A stretch of DNA of 64,000 nt from Dactylonectria macrodidyma (taxonomy: Eukaryota > Ascomycota > Sordariomycetes > Hypocreales > Nectriaceae): positions 682,001 through 746,000 of the forward strand of contig JAGMUV010000013.1 in the NCBI GenBank assembly GCA_020744425.1, written 5' to 3'. The notes beneath the pieces are model-generated. The model ran no database searches and had not been told where the DNA came from. It worked only from the letters and a program-made list of their open reading frames with translations. Both the position numbers and the translations under genes were made by a program. Shown one piece after another: positions 10,425-21,701 of the stretch; positions within the stretch are counted from its first letter, which is position 1; the number at the start of each line of letters is the position of its first letter.

Positions 10425-11420
10425 TAATGGGCCAATATTTCCAGCCACCGTTGAAAGTGAGGCGGCAGCAAAGGGCCAATTTTATTGACGAATCAATTCA
10501 ATGCCAAGAGCGAGCTGAATGAGGGCCCATTCTCACAGCCAACGGGTTGAAAGACATGGTTACATAGCATTGCCACACTCAAGGCCAATATTCTAGACCA
10601 ATCATCTTCATGTAGCAAGAGCTGACTGAGTCAAGACAGGCAGGATGCCATGGCTACACTCCGGGCCAATATTTTCAACGAATCATTTCGATGCCACGTC
10701 AACGGGCATGAGGGCCAATTCTGACAGCCAACCAAACCTGAGACACCATCCCATCAGCCATGATGACTTCCGAAAGCGGTTTTGAGTGGGTGTAGTGGGG
10801 GAAACATGATTCTGCTCAGGGTCAATTTTGTGAACCAATCCTTTCCATGCCAATGAAGAGCCGAATGGGGGCCAATTTCCAAAGCCAAACGACCCGAGAC
10901 ATCTCACCAGCCACGACAACTCCCAAAACCCCTTATTGAGCTAGTCGCAGTGCGAGTTACCAGGATCACCAGCCACAGTAGAGAAAAGGCGCAAAACCAG
11001 AGGGCCAATTGTGCCAACGAATCGGTCTATTGCTGTGTCAAATCAAGCCCAGGGCCAATTCTCACAGCCACTCACGTCTGAAACAGGCGAGCCTTATGAT
11101 GTGAGACTTACGATTAGCGAGCCATCTTTTCCAAAAAGCGATGCTACGAAGATGCCCGGGCCATTTTTGGGAGCGTGTGATTGCGAGTAATCCGACTGGG
11201 CCGTTTTGAACGCCTTGCGAATATGCACCAATGTTTTAGTACATCCTCACCGCAGCCCCGATGGGCCATTTCTTTGAGCCTCCAGATTTTTGGTGCATCG
11301 CTTCTAACAAAGTTGGGCCAATTTCACCATCATGTAGTTTGAAAATCGCCATCTGGGCCAATTTTTACAGCTCATACATGCCATATAATCCTTGACGGGC
11401 CAATTTCTCACACCAGTGAG
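10425..11420. repeat. degenerate array of GGGCCAATTT (CCAAT-box-like) repeats
   Basis: About 16 copies of a motif close to gGGGCCAATTTt lie on the plus strand, near 10430, 10473, 10521 (gggcccatt), 10583, 10663, 10711, 10819 (gggtcaatt), 10868, 11002, 11052, 11155, 11198, 11261, 11314, 11354 and 11396. In the left two thirds they come in pairs 48-50 bp apart: motif, cgaatc, atgcca, motif, cacagccaa. This defines four diverged tandem units spaced about 155-190 bp. The core contains CCAAT, the pentamer bound by the HAP/CBF complex. The array fills the space between the minus-strand C2H2 gene and the plus-strand gene at 11632, so a shared regulatory role is possible but inferred. Confidence 0.75.
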
Positions 11421-11631
11421 TTTGTTGACAATCTCGTCACATTCTGCGCGTGGTTCGCGGGGTTCGCGAGTGTGTTTGACTGCCAGGACACTCTTGTCAA
11501 AGAGATGGGCGGTTATTTAACTTGACTACATCCGCAAATGGCCAAGTTGCAGTTTCGAATCACTGGCGAATCCTCTTCAAACTACTCAATACATACAGCA
11601 TCAATTCCTCAAATCCAGCACAAGTAACAAC

Positions 11632-12002
11632 ATGTCGACTCCTTCTGCTATTCCACGTGACACCAATAGCCAACAGGTCGGCACGCCTCCCCACTATACT
11701 TTCAACATAGAGCTAACAAGTCCAAGATTGGTTCACCACCAAGCCAATCTGCCCCCCGCCATGAAGTCCAGGTTCCTCGTTCATGGTGCAACACAACCTT
11801 GCCGCAAGGTAACGAGAAACCCAATCTCCCAGCAAACCCCATCGACCGCTGGCTGGCACAGCCAAACAACGAGGCTTCATGGGACAATCTACAAACTGTC
11901 TTTAGCAGTACTTTGCAGTCCCTCGACACGGGCGTGGCTCGGCCAGCCGCAAAGGCAAGCAGTAGCTTGATTCCGGAGCCCAAGACAAAGAACGATAACT
12001 GA
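11632..12002 (+). CDS. small hypothetical protein with a frame change
   Basis: ATG in good context (aacaacATGtcg). The first part reads MSTPSAIPRDTNSQQVGTPP in one frame; the second, from about 11703, reads in the next frame through PQGNEKPNLPANPIDRWLAQ and SWDNLQTVFSSTLQSLDTGV to a stop at 12000-12002. Both halves look like genuine protein and would join into roughly 120 residues. I find no good intron: the only GT..AG pair that fits (gtcggc..catag) is about 34 nt long. Either an undetected splice or a one-base indel near 11700 separates them. No family recognised. Confidence 0.35.
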
Positions 12003-12926
12003 GTATCAAGCGCCTTCTCAAAACACACGTTAAGAGAGCACAACGGGTTAGCGTCATGTTCGACATTGTTATACCCCAAATTAGTTGATTAGCTCATCAA
12101 ATCGAGTTCAATTACTACCTTAGCCTTAGTGCCCACAGATATCCTTTTAAGAAGCTGTCGATAATTTCTGCCAACTATCTCGCGTGAAACTGTGAAATGA
12201 TAGATGCTCTACATTTCCTCATGTTTATCATAATATCTATCCTAATATCCATCGTAACATACGTTTCAATATCAGTCCTATATCTCGGTGTTGGCCAATC
12301 AGACACCTCCGTACGACCCTCAATACATGCACTCGTGTAGCATGCCAAGCAGCAACGGGGATACCGTGCACACAGGCCAAGGCCCGCTCATGGACATATG
12401 CTGATTTTCCGTATCTTATCGAGCCGAATCCGCCTTTCGAGACCTTAGCCAAAATTAGCCCTGATGCTGACCTGCCTAACTTGGGAATGGGCAGACGCCC
12501 CCACCAATCGCGACAACCGCCAAGACTGGAGAGACTTAGCAACATGGGATGGGAAGTCATCCCTAAGACTTATGACAATGGAAATAACTACGTAGAACAA
12601 GTAAATCAAAACAAAGGGTTTATAACTGAGACTGGACGAGTATCTCAGCATTCCGCCAAAGTTCACGCCCAGAAAGGACTTATTTGTGAGCAAGAAGGTC
12701 GTTTTCACCTGGTCGACACAAATACTTGGAGGGTTTTTTTTGGAGAACACTGACAGATGGTAGTCGGTTCACAATCCCAAATATCCAAGAGGCCATTCAG
12801 TCTCCTTGCCAAGTTGTCAAATGTCTATTCGAGATGTTTAACATTCTCCCCCACGTTTTAGAATTTTAGGGGCATGGTCTTTACTGAATCAATTCCTAGA
12901 TTAAGAAAGATTATCGATCAAGCATT
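12003..12926. other. intergenic, no supported gene
   Basis: A 90-codon ORF at 12481-12753 (plus) has some protein character (SNMGWEVIPKTYDNGNNYVE) but no recognisable domain and overlapping antisense ORFs; not called. Confidence 0.3.
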
Positions 12927-12929
12927 TTG

Positions 12930-13316
12930 ACGCAATTTTCAGTTCAGCCCTCATGTTCGTACCGGAACCCTACTGCGACTTTAAATGTTGAGGAATGGAG
13001 TGATGCCGCTACCCTATACGTTGGGATATATCAGAGGTTGGACCAGGCCAGTGTGGATTTAGATGAAGCCCATGAATCACTCATACAAGATAGAGAATTT
13101 AGCTATAGAGTGGCCCAAATTTGTTTCATAAGCAGCGAGAGAAGCAAGGAATTGATTCAGAAGACGAGGAACTTCTCTAAAACGAGAAGACCTCGGCCAT
13201 CAAAGCTGGATGATCGCCTTCGTTGGTCTGTTGTTCTGGTTGGAAGGTTACGAGAAATTATCGTAAGAGTTACTGTTAGTCATATTTATTCACGTTTAGT
13301 CATAGTTTCCTGGTGA
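12930..13316 (+). pseudogene. possible orphan exon of an unrecognised protein
   Basis: An open stretch preceded by a splice-acceptor-like ttttcag (about 12939-12945) encodes EEWSDAATLYVGIYQRLDQA, then LDEAHESLIQDREFSYRVAQ, KELIQKTRN and PSKLDDRLRWSVVLVGRLRE, a helical, coiled-coil-like composition. A donor-like gtaaga follows near 13263. I find neither a start exon nor a following exon, so it may be a fragment of a lost gene. Function unknown. Confidence 0.25.
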
Positions 13317-16300
13317 ATCTTAGCTGAATCCGGGGAGATGCTTATTTGAGGGTTACGATATCTTGACACATAGCAACTCTTGGATTGCTATGGGGTGAGC
13401 ATGGATTCTCCCCAGACGCGGAGTGCCCGGTAGGAGGTGATGGCCGGTGTAGCCGCGTTCACCACTGCCCTTTGGCTGCAAGTCTCGAGGCTGAGAGTCT
13501 CGAACTTGGAGTGACGGGCGTTGTCGTGAGATGCCGATCGACTAAAAGTTTCGCCATCTTCATAGACGAGGCCAAGACAGGTCATGCGCAGCATCGAGCG
13601 TGGAATTATGAATGACCCGCGGGAGACGCGTTTATAATAACCATTAGCAAGGCGAGGAAGCCAGGCATGGTGGTCAGTGAGCAACCCCGGGGCGGGGACC
13701 GCATGCAGAACACACACACGACGACGCATCGCGAAACAGCTCGGACGAGATCAACCCCCGAGTCAATTTCGGTCATCAGTAAGCTCAGACGTGAAGCCCA
13801 ACGGCGCAGGGGGGTTGGGGCCCTATGGGCGGCAAATGGGAGGCATGTGGGAGTTTATATGACTAAATAGCAGCCCGGAGGTCGTCAGCTGCGGAGTCTC
13901 TTGTGGGTAACTCTGGGATGGCCCCCAGTCAAGTGTTGCGGGCCGAATGAAGCGATGCCCCTCTCGAGTGAAGCAGGATGAAGGGATTCACTCCAGGGCC
14001 AGCAATTTTTGACTCATAATGCTATTAGAAATGAGATCGTATCAGAGATCGATATCTCGTTGTGGAATGCCTGTGGGCAATTGCGGACGAACGAGAAGCA
14101 TCTCTGGCTGTGGAAACATCTCCAGACTCTCCACAGGCGTTGGCCCCCCAGCAAAGACGGCCCGCAGGCATGATAGCGACGACGAGGGTGGTTGCGCGAC
14201 CAATGACAGACGGGCTGATTGACTAGATGGAATTGAATACTATTTACCACATGCAATGGATCGAAACATGTGGTTATTATCTCTGAAACCCGCTTCTTTG
14301 CTCTTTTGCTTTGTTTTGTGTGCGTGCCGGTTCCGAGCGACCTGCCATTCGGGGACGCCGGCTGGAGAGTTTTTAAAGCGTCGGGCGAAAAAAGTCGTAA
14401 ACAATAGCACACGTGGGTAAAACAAAAACGGCGTGAGAGCAAAGGGCGCGGTTTTTACAAGCACAGGGCGTGTTCAATTCATGTCTGTGCGAAAGTGGCA
14501 TTGAAAACTAATTACATGCAGTTCATGTATAGAAGACGGTATGGAAGACGCAGAACATTGGGGCTTGGCGAAGGGGGAGGGGGGACTAGGCTGGATGAAG
14601 AGGAGGACGGTTTTGCGTTGCATCTCGAGGGACGCAGTCGGCTGAGTTCGGGAAGACGAGCAAGAAGCCGAACAGCGGGCCGCAGTGATGCTACTGCAGG
14701 TTCGTTTGGTGCCTTCTTCTCCGTGGTCGGGACGACGTGATGATACAATAAAAGTACCTAGGATGATACAAGCTACGGAGGTGAAGCCGGCATTAGCAGA
14801 CACTAACAGCGGGCTTGCGGGCAATTTTTTCCTTCTAGAAAAGACGCAAATGGAATCAAGCCAGTTGGGATGGAGCCGCTACAGCGACGGCGCGCAATGC
14901 GAAGTTTTGGGGACCTCCCTAGGTGAGTTTAGCGGCCAGCTGGGATGAGACGGGCAGAGTCGGGGGGAGAGCGAGTGACAAGTGGAGGTTTTTGATGATG
15001 ATGCTCATGCGATTTGGAGGTGCCGCAGATCAGTAGCCCCGGCAGTTTAGTGGCAGTGAAAAGAAGTCGTCAGGTACAGGATCTAGAGTGCTCGTATGTC
15101 GAATAGGGTGGCGGCGAGCGGCGATGGTCGAGGAGCTAGCGGCGGACTGATCGGGTCATGGATGAGATCGTACCATAGCGGGTAGGCAGGGCAGGCGATG
15201 AATGGGTGTGTCGTGGTCATCGTCTTGGTCTTTTTTGGTGTGAGTGGGTGTTGTTGGTTGTTCATTGAGGGTTGCCCGACTTGTTAGGATGCGTGTTCTA
15301 CGTAGTATGATTTGGGTCTCTGTCGGATCACGTATAGACATGGGCATGGGATGTTAGGGGAAGTCATTGTGATGGAAAGCCATGCCAGCAAGATGGATGC
15401 TCCGGCGTGGGTGATGGTGATGACTTCCGAGGTGTGACCAAGTGGGATAGACAGAGAGCGACGGAGAGGTGACAAAACCCTGGTCTCGTTGCCGCTCACC
15501 TCCCATGCACTGTGACGACAAACAGCTCCAATCAGAAGCAGCAGAGTCGGCATGGCGACAGTGAGATCGTCTGTGAGACACACAGATTCAAGTCAATGAA
15601 ATGCTCCACCGCGACGCTGTGAGCACTTGAGAGGCATGCATTATCCACTGAGAAGCTTTTTCTCCACTGAAGCAATGCCCACCACATTCCCTCAAAGGCC
15701 CTGTACACCACCAACCAACAGCGCTGCAAAACCCCCTGTATCCCTGCCGCCCCCCTTCCTTATCCCTTTTAGCGGCCTTCGAGAAGCCTTCCAACCCAGG
15801 GCTGACGAGAAACGATGATGCATGCGCGTCAGGCAGGCTGCCTTATCGCGCTTCCCTCCAACTAATAACCCTCTGTCCGTTTTCCGCTGGGCGAGCCAAG
15901 ACGTACGGACCTTGGCTCGGCGAGTCCGGTGCAGATTTTTCCCTCTCCCGTATCGTCCACCGTCCTCGCGCCCGGCGTCGCAGTGTCGGACCTCCGGCTT
16001 GGCGCCCGGGGCCAAGCTCCGTCAATCGCGAACTTCATCGTTCAATGTTGGACGGAACGAAACCTCCAGTCTGCATCTCCTTTCCCCTCGTTTTTGCTCG
16101 CCTCTCCAGATTTCCCAGTGAATTGGTCATCGTTTCCTCTCCCCCAGTTTCTTCTCCGCAGTGCCATCTGGACCGCCAAAGGACCAGACCAGCATGTTGA
16201 CGTAAAAGTTACCACGTTTCCCAACCCAATCTCAAACTTGAGCCTTTTTGCGGAGAAGACAATGGGCGACCACGTTTAGGTGTCTGTGTTAATTATGGGG

Positions 16301-17578
16301 AGGATGGAACCTAGCCCACCGTAAAGAAAGAGAGAGCGAGAGAGGAAAAAAAAAAAGAGCCCACCGGTCGCGGCCGTGTATTCGCCGCCCTCGGTTTCGC
16401 GTGGCCTCATGGAGAGTCATCCCGTGGTCTTGTGACGATGCGGCTTCAAAGCCTGCCGCTGCTCATGACCGCCCAGGCTCTGTTTCTTTCCGTCTCGTGG
16501 CTCTTTTTCTTCGTGTCTATTCTTGCTCTTCTTCTCTGTCTATTCTTGTTTCTCATCCAGAGTTCCCTGCCCCCTTCTCTTGGCCTGTTCTGCCCTGCTC
16601 ACAATAATGGTGCGCGGCTCCGTTCGTCATGTTTCGTTGACACATAGCAACGCGACGTCCAGCCAAGCAGAAGCCGGCGTTGCGGCTCTGTGGAGGCTCC
16701 GTGGTAGAAAGCCCACTACGCACTGCCGGGGGACCCGCTACTTACAATTAGGTAACAACCAGAATTTTGCCATTTCCATTTGATCCACCTTCAACGCGCT
16801 CTCTCACCCAAAAACCACCACCACGGCTTTCGGCACCAGTTCGAACCACTCCAAGCTTCGCTTATTACCCCTTCGAAACTCGTCGTTGGTGGGCTTCAAG
16901 TCCCTCATGATGCTTCACGTTCCACTTCAACCCTGCGGGGAATTGTCTAATTGTCTGGGGTTCTGGAGAACTGGAGTCCGGCCTCCAGGACCGGGCGTCA
17001 TCCATCGTCAGCAGCTTCACTCGAACTCGGGGACATGACTAGCAGGACCCATGACAAGCAAGGTTCTCCGTCCTCGCCCGCCAACTTAGTCGTGCCTTGT
17101 TCTCCGCGACCCCGAACGATTGCCTTCTCGCCTCCTCCTCGTTTGGTCCTCTCCCTCCGAGAGTCCCCCGTTATGGCAATCCAGAGCACCCGCAAGGTGG
17201 ACCTCGATGTGTTCCTCGGCCCACCACCCGCTCTTTGGTTCACTCAACCACAGAGTTCGGTCTCACTCTCGGTACGAAACTCTTTGGCCTCCCCCTGTCC
17301 CGTCCCGTTCTGTCCAGTCTCGAGCCCTCTCTTTATCTCGTCCCTCTCCACTCCCTCCCCCCATCCTCGAGGCATGGTTCTGCTTAGAGTCTCGAGCTAC
17401 ATAAACTCCAACTCTTCCCTCCTTCCAACCACCATTATTCCACACTCTATTCCCCCATCCTCACTTCCAATTGCACCCAGCCTAGGACCTATATCAACTG
17501 GGCAATACCCACATCCAAACACTATCTTCCCCGTTTTGCCACTTCCTCCTCCACATCAACCTTCATACACAAAACACC
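13317..17578. other. 4.3-kb GC-rich stretch without a supported gene
   Basis: Many ORFs of 60-110 codons overlap on both strands, as expected by chance in GC-rich sequence; none shows a domain, and none has a consistent start and splice structure. The right end (about 17400-17578) is C/T-rich (for example cctcctccacatcaac, ctcttccctccttcc), a frequent feature of promoters and leaders of strongly expressed fungal genes, and lies directly before the permease start. Confidence 0.4.
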
Positions 17579-19072
17579 ATGGACCACATCGTGAACTCAT
17601 CCGCCCACGACTCTTCAGACCGAAAGTCCCACGAGAAGGCCCGAAAGCCTCCCTCGCGAGACATGTTCGACAACACCGCCGTCGGCGAGGTCGCCGACCT
17701 CGACGAACGCACTCGCGCCGACCTTGAGAAGCAAAAGGCGGCCGAAGGCAACGCACACTTCCACCGTCTCGGCTGGAAGCGTCTCACCGTCGTCCTCATC
17801 GTCGAGGCTATCGCTCTCGGCTGCTTGTCTCTACCATCTGCCTTTGCCACCCTGGGCATGGTCGCCGGCACCATCCTCTGCGTTGGCCTCGGCCTCATCG
17901 CCATCTACACCAGTTACGTCGTAGGACAGGTCAAGCTGGCCTTCCCCCACGTCTCCCACTACGCTGATGCTGGTCAACTCATGATGGGCAAGTTCGGTTA
18001 CGAGTTGGTCGGTGTCATGTTCTCGCTGCAGCTCATCTTCCTCGTTGGATCCCACTGCTTGACCGGTACCATTGCCTTCCTGAACCTCACTGATAACGGC
18101 GCCTGCTCCGTCGTCTTCGGTGTCGTCTCTGCCATCATCCTCCTCATCGTCGCCATTCCTCCCTCCTTCGCCGAAGTTGCCATTCTCGGCTACATTGACT
18201 TCGTCTCCATCGCCCTGGCTGTCGGCATCACCATCATCGCCACCGGTATCAAGGCTGGCGATGCCCCCGGCGGCCTCTCCTCCGTCGCCTGGTCCGCCTG
18301 GCCCAAGGATGACCTCACCTTCACCGAGGCCTTCATCGCCATCACCAACATCGTCTTCGCCTACTCCTTCGCCGTCTGCCAGTTCTCCTTCATGGACGAG
18401 ATGCACACTCCCCAGGACTTTGTCAAGTCCATCTGGGCTCTCGGCCTCATCGAGATCTTCATCTACACCCTCACCGGCGCCCTCATCTACGCCTTCGTCG
18501 GCCCCGAGGTTAAGTCTCCCGCTCTCCTCTCCGCTGGTGACCTCATCTCCAAGATCGCCTTCGGCATCGCCCTCCCCGTCATCTTCATTTCGGGATCTAT
18601 CAACACCACCGTCGTTGGTCGTTACATTCACGGCCGCGTGTTCAAGGACTCCATCATCCGCTACATTAACACCAAGATGGGCTGGATCACCTGGTTGGGT
18701 CTCGTTACCGTCATCACCATCATCGCTTTCATCATCGCCGAGTCCATCCCCTTCTTCAGCGACCTTCTCTCCATCTCCTCCTCCCTCTTCATCTCCGGCT
18801 TCACCTTCTACTTCCCTGCCATCATGTGGTTCATGCTCATCTGCGACGGCCCCTGGTACTCCAAGAAGAACCTGCCTTTGGCTATCGCCAACGGTCTGAT
18901 CTTCCTCATCGGAATGATTGTCCTTGTCGGTGGCACCTATGCTAGCATTGACGACATCGTAAGTCATCCCTCCAAAAAAATTGGGCGCCACCCAGTACTG
19001 ACTCTCCTTTAGATCATGCAGTTCCGCGATGGCACTGTCCGTGGCGTCTTCACTTGCGAGCCCATTGCTTAA
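17579..19072 (+). CDS. amino-acid permease, Mtr-like (AAAP family)
   Basis: Two exons: 17579-18958 and 19013-19072, with a 54-nt intron (gtaagt..ctttag) in phase 0, giving 479 aa. The start has excellent context (caccATGgac). A hydrophilic N-terminus of about 65 residues (MDHIVNSSAHDSSDRKSHEK...) precedes about 11 hydrophobic helices, starting LTVVLIVEAIALGCLSLPSA. Helix 1 with its A-x-G-x-L-x-L-P signature, the helix SFAVCQFSFMDEM and the short last exon (FRDGTVRGVFTCEPIA) fit the fungal Aa_trans group that includes Neurospora Mtr, a proton-coupled plasma-membrane permease for neutral and aromatic amino acids (480-490 aa). Codon use is strongly C-ending (gtc, atc, ctc), implying high expression. 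The exact substrate is inferred. Confidence 0.88.
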
Positions 19073-19711
19073 ATAAAAAGATATCCAAGCGTTTGTATTA
19101 TTAGTAGCAAGTTATCTTTATTGGACATATCTGCCATTATCAACATTTTATGACTGAATAGAAAATCGCACCGTGACTGTCCCTCTATCACTGAGAATTA
19201 TCATCACTTGCGTCTCTAGCCAAAACACACTTGTCCGTATTTGCGCTCTAAGTAAGACTTGGTCAGTCTTACGAAGCTCGTAGCTTCTTCGTTCTTGCAG
19301 ATAGACCCCCCTCGTCGCAATACTTGGCCCTGAGGTCCAGAGTTATGACGACTCCAAATATGGCTGCAAAGTATAGCTTTGTGAGCGCAGCGCTCTCCCC
19401 TTCAAATTAATGGATCTCTCACACTTCATACTTTTGCGACTGGGACGAAGAGGCTGAGTTACTTGAAGAGAGGCATAAACTCGACGCGCTTTTGATTCGC
19501 AGAGCGTCAGTCACCATACTTCGAATACTCCGCAAGCTGTGACTAGAAGAGGCAAATCAATCCTAGTCTGAGTTGTGCTGACTCCGTATTGAAATAAAGC
19601 TACTGCGTACTAAACTTATAACGCATTATTCGAACATCCATTCATACCCTACTAAATGGCTACGTCATCGAAGAAGTTAATTCACACAATGCTGCTTGTA
19701 TACAGTGACCA
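19073..19711. other. intergenic between convergent genes
   Basis: Lies between the 3' ends of the permease and the acyl-CoA dehydrogenase-like gene. aataaaaag directly at the permease stop (19071-19080) is a plausible polyadenylation element. Nothing else recognised. Confidence 0.4.
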
Positions 19712-21135
19712 CTAAAGACTCGCCCAGGGCTTGTAATCGTCAGATCCCATGAGCTTTTGAAGCTGGCGCCTTCTGACTCCAATATTACCACCGTCAAAAA
19801 TAGAATAAACCGTAGCATCATTGAGAAGTCTTGGGAAAACAGTGTTCTTTCCATAAGACGTCCTGTGCTCTCATGTCAGCTTATACGTTTTGGATATCAT
19901 GAGGGCTTTCTGCAGAGAGGACGGAAATTCGACTTACACTCCAACAGCTTGCATAGTTTCCCAAACCGCACTGACAGCCTGGTCGCTGCAGTACACCTTG
20001 GCTTGCAAACATGCTTCATAACGACTTTCAGCGTCCCCAGTCTGCTTGTCCAAGCCATCCAGCGCTTTCCACACGAGCAAGCGCGAAGTGTCAATCTTGA
20101 TCTTCACGTTGATGAGCAAATCAGCCACGCTCTGCCGATCAAAAATCGGCACCGTTCCACCACGGCTATCCTCTTTGGCAAACTTCAATGCGGCCTCGAA
20201 TGCTGTGCGCATAGTGCTGACTGCCATCGCACCAATCAAAGCAGCGGAGACACTGAAAGATTGCTCAATCAAAGCGGTGGCTTCTTTACCACGCGACCCT
20301 AGCACGTAGATACCCTGTGCCGGAACCTTGAAATTGGTATAACGCGTGTGAGGACCTGCGGCGGCGGTGTGGCCCATCAAGTCGGGCTCCGAAATGACCG
20401 TGTAAGCGCCAGGCTCATTTTGGGCTACGATCTCCCTAGTAACAAGCAAGATCATGGTGTTTGATGCTGGGTCAACATTGGGGTCTTCAGGGCCACCGTC
20501 CTCCGAATATCGACAGCAAAGGCAAGAGAGATCTGCGCCTTTGCCATCCCAGCCGGCGCTGTTGGTGGTCCACAACTAAATAAGGTTTGATTAGCATAGG
20601 TATTACATGTTATATGGATAACTTCATGACTCACCTTCTCTCCATTCACGACATAATAGTCGCCGTCCTTTTTGACGGTCACACCTAGGCCCTTGCCTCC
20701 TTTCTCAAGCCAATTTGCTGTGCCACCAGGCTCAGAATGAGTCAAACTGGCGAGAGGCTCACCATCACAACTGATGAATGGCTTCAAGAACTTTTCTTGC
20801 TGCTCTGGGGTGCCACCGAAGATAAGTGGGAGTAAGCCAAGGCCAGTACCTACGACATGTACCATCAAACTGGAGTCAGCGGCGTAAAGCTCCTCCAGCG
20901 TGATGGCCGCGTCGACAAACGATTCATTGCTACCGCCAAGGGCCGTCGGAACCTGGCCTTTCACAAGACCTGCTTGAACAAGCTTGCGATAAATTGGCAA
21001 GGTAGCACGAAAACGAGAAGCCTGGTCGGGGTGCTGGGAGTACACATCCCGAGCCCCAGCTAGTAGCTCTTTACCAAGGGCGGCGGATTCAATGCGAAGC
21101 GCCTTTTGTTTATCGGTTGTAGCGAATCCGATCAT
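19712..21135 (-). CDS. acyl-CoA dehydrogenase-like flavoprotein
   Basis: Three exons on the minus strand: 21135-20635, 20575-19938, 19862-19712; introns 59 nt (gtgagt..tttag) and 75 nt (gtaagt..cacag); phases agree and give 429 aa. Residues 1-125 hold the helical N-domain. LTHSEPGGTAN (about 131-141) is the flavin/substrate signature, and DYYVVNGEK the end of the beta-domain entry. LMGHTAAAGPHTRY, then SVSAALIGAMAVSTMRTAFE and the last exon (VFPRLLNDATVYSIFDGGNI) make the C-terminal helical domain. Where medium-chain enzymes have the catalytic Glu (IYEGT), this protein has IFDGG, so Asp replaces Glu; related fungal proteins also vary here. It probably binds FAD, but its substrate and even dehydrogenase activity are uncertain. 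It follows an NmrA-like gene transcribed in the same direction. Confidence 0.85.
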
Positions 21136-21294
21136 CTTGGTATTATGAATATGATGAGTTTATCTTATCTCTAATAGGAATGTAGAATAGAGAGTTTGGG
21201 GATGTCTCTGATGACTGATGGTGATATATAAACTTGGGCCAAAGGCTAAACTTGGCTATCGAGCATGCCCCACTTTGGACCATCCTCAACTCCC

Positions 21295-21409
21295 GGATAA
21301 CAGTTACCCGATCTCTCTTCGTGGATAACAACTATCCAGTCTCCCCCCCCCGGATAACAGCTATCCTATTACTCTCTATCTCCTTCCCCGGATAACAACG
21401 ACCCTATCC
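21295..21409. promoter_or_regulatory. four GGATAAC palindromic motifs upstream of the dehydrogenase-like gene
   Basis: ggataaca occurs at 21295, 21323, 21352 and 21390, spaced 28, 29 and 38 bp. The second and third are near-perfect inverted repeats (ggata-acaac-tatcc and ggata-acagc-tatcc); the first and fourth are imperfect. They lie 160-270 bp upstream of the dehydrogenase-like start at 21135, between it and the 3' end of the NmrA-like gene, as expected for operator sites of a dimeric transcription factor. The GATA core is preceded by G, so this is not the classical HGATAR site. Confidence 0.5.
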
Positions 21410-21701
21410 CTTCAACCCCGCGAACTAGAGACGCCACATCCCTTAAGCGATGCAAAATGCTGAATATCTCATGATACGCAGGACGCTAAGGTATCCGAAA
21501 ACCACTGTATCCCCTGTCCTTTGTCGATTTATCCTACTGGCTTATCCATCAGGTCATATGAATGATTACTATCTGAGATTATGCTAGCCGCAAGATGCGT
21601 AACAACAATTCTCTTCGTGTGTTGTAGCCTAAGAATCCGATTGACATTGTGGAAAAATGAACAGTCTTCTTAGGGCTCCTTTCATACACTAATAACTTTA
21701 C

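Noticed and set aside
10425..11420. CRISPR-like array
   Set aside because: Repeats are short, degenerate and unevenly spaced, and the genome is eukaryotic.
16951..17727. 258-codon Pro/Ser-rich ORF
   Set aside because: It overlaps the permease start in another frame and reflects the C/T-rich leader; no domain.
17831..18991. 386-codon ORF on the minus strand
   Set aside because: It is antisense to the permease; its Gly/Asp/Glu-rich content is the mirror of C-ending codons for hydrophobic residues.
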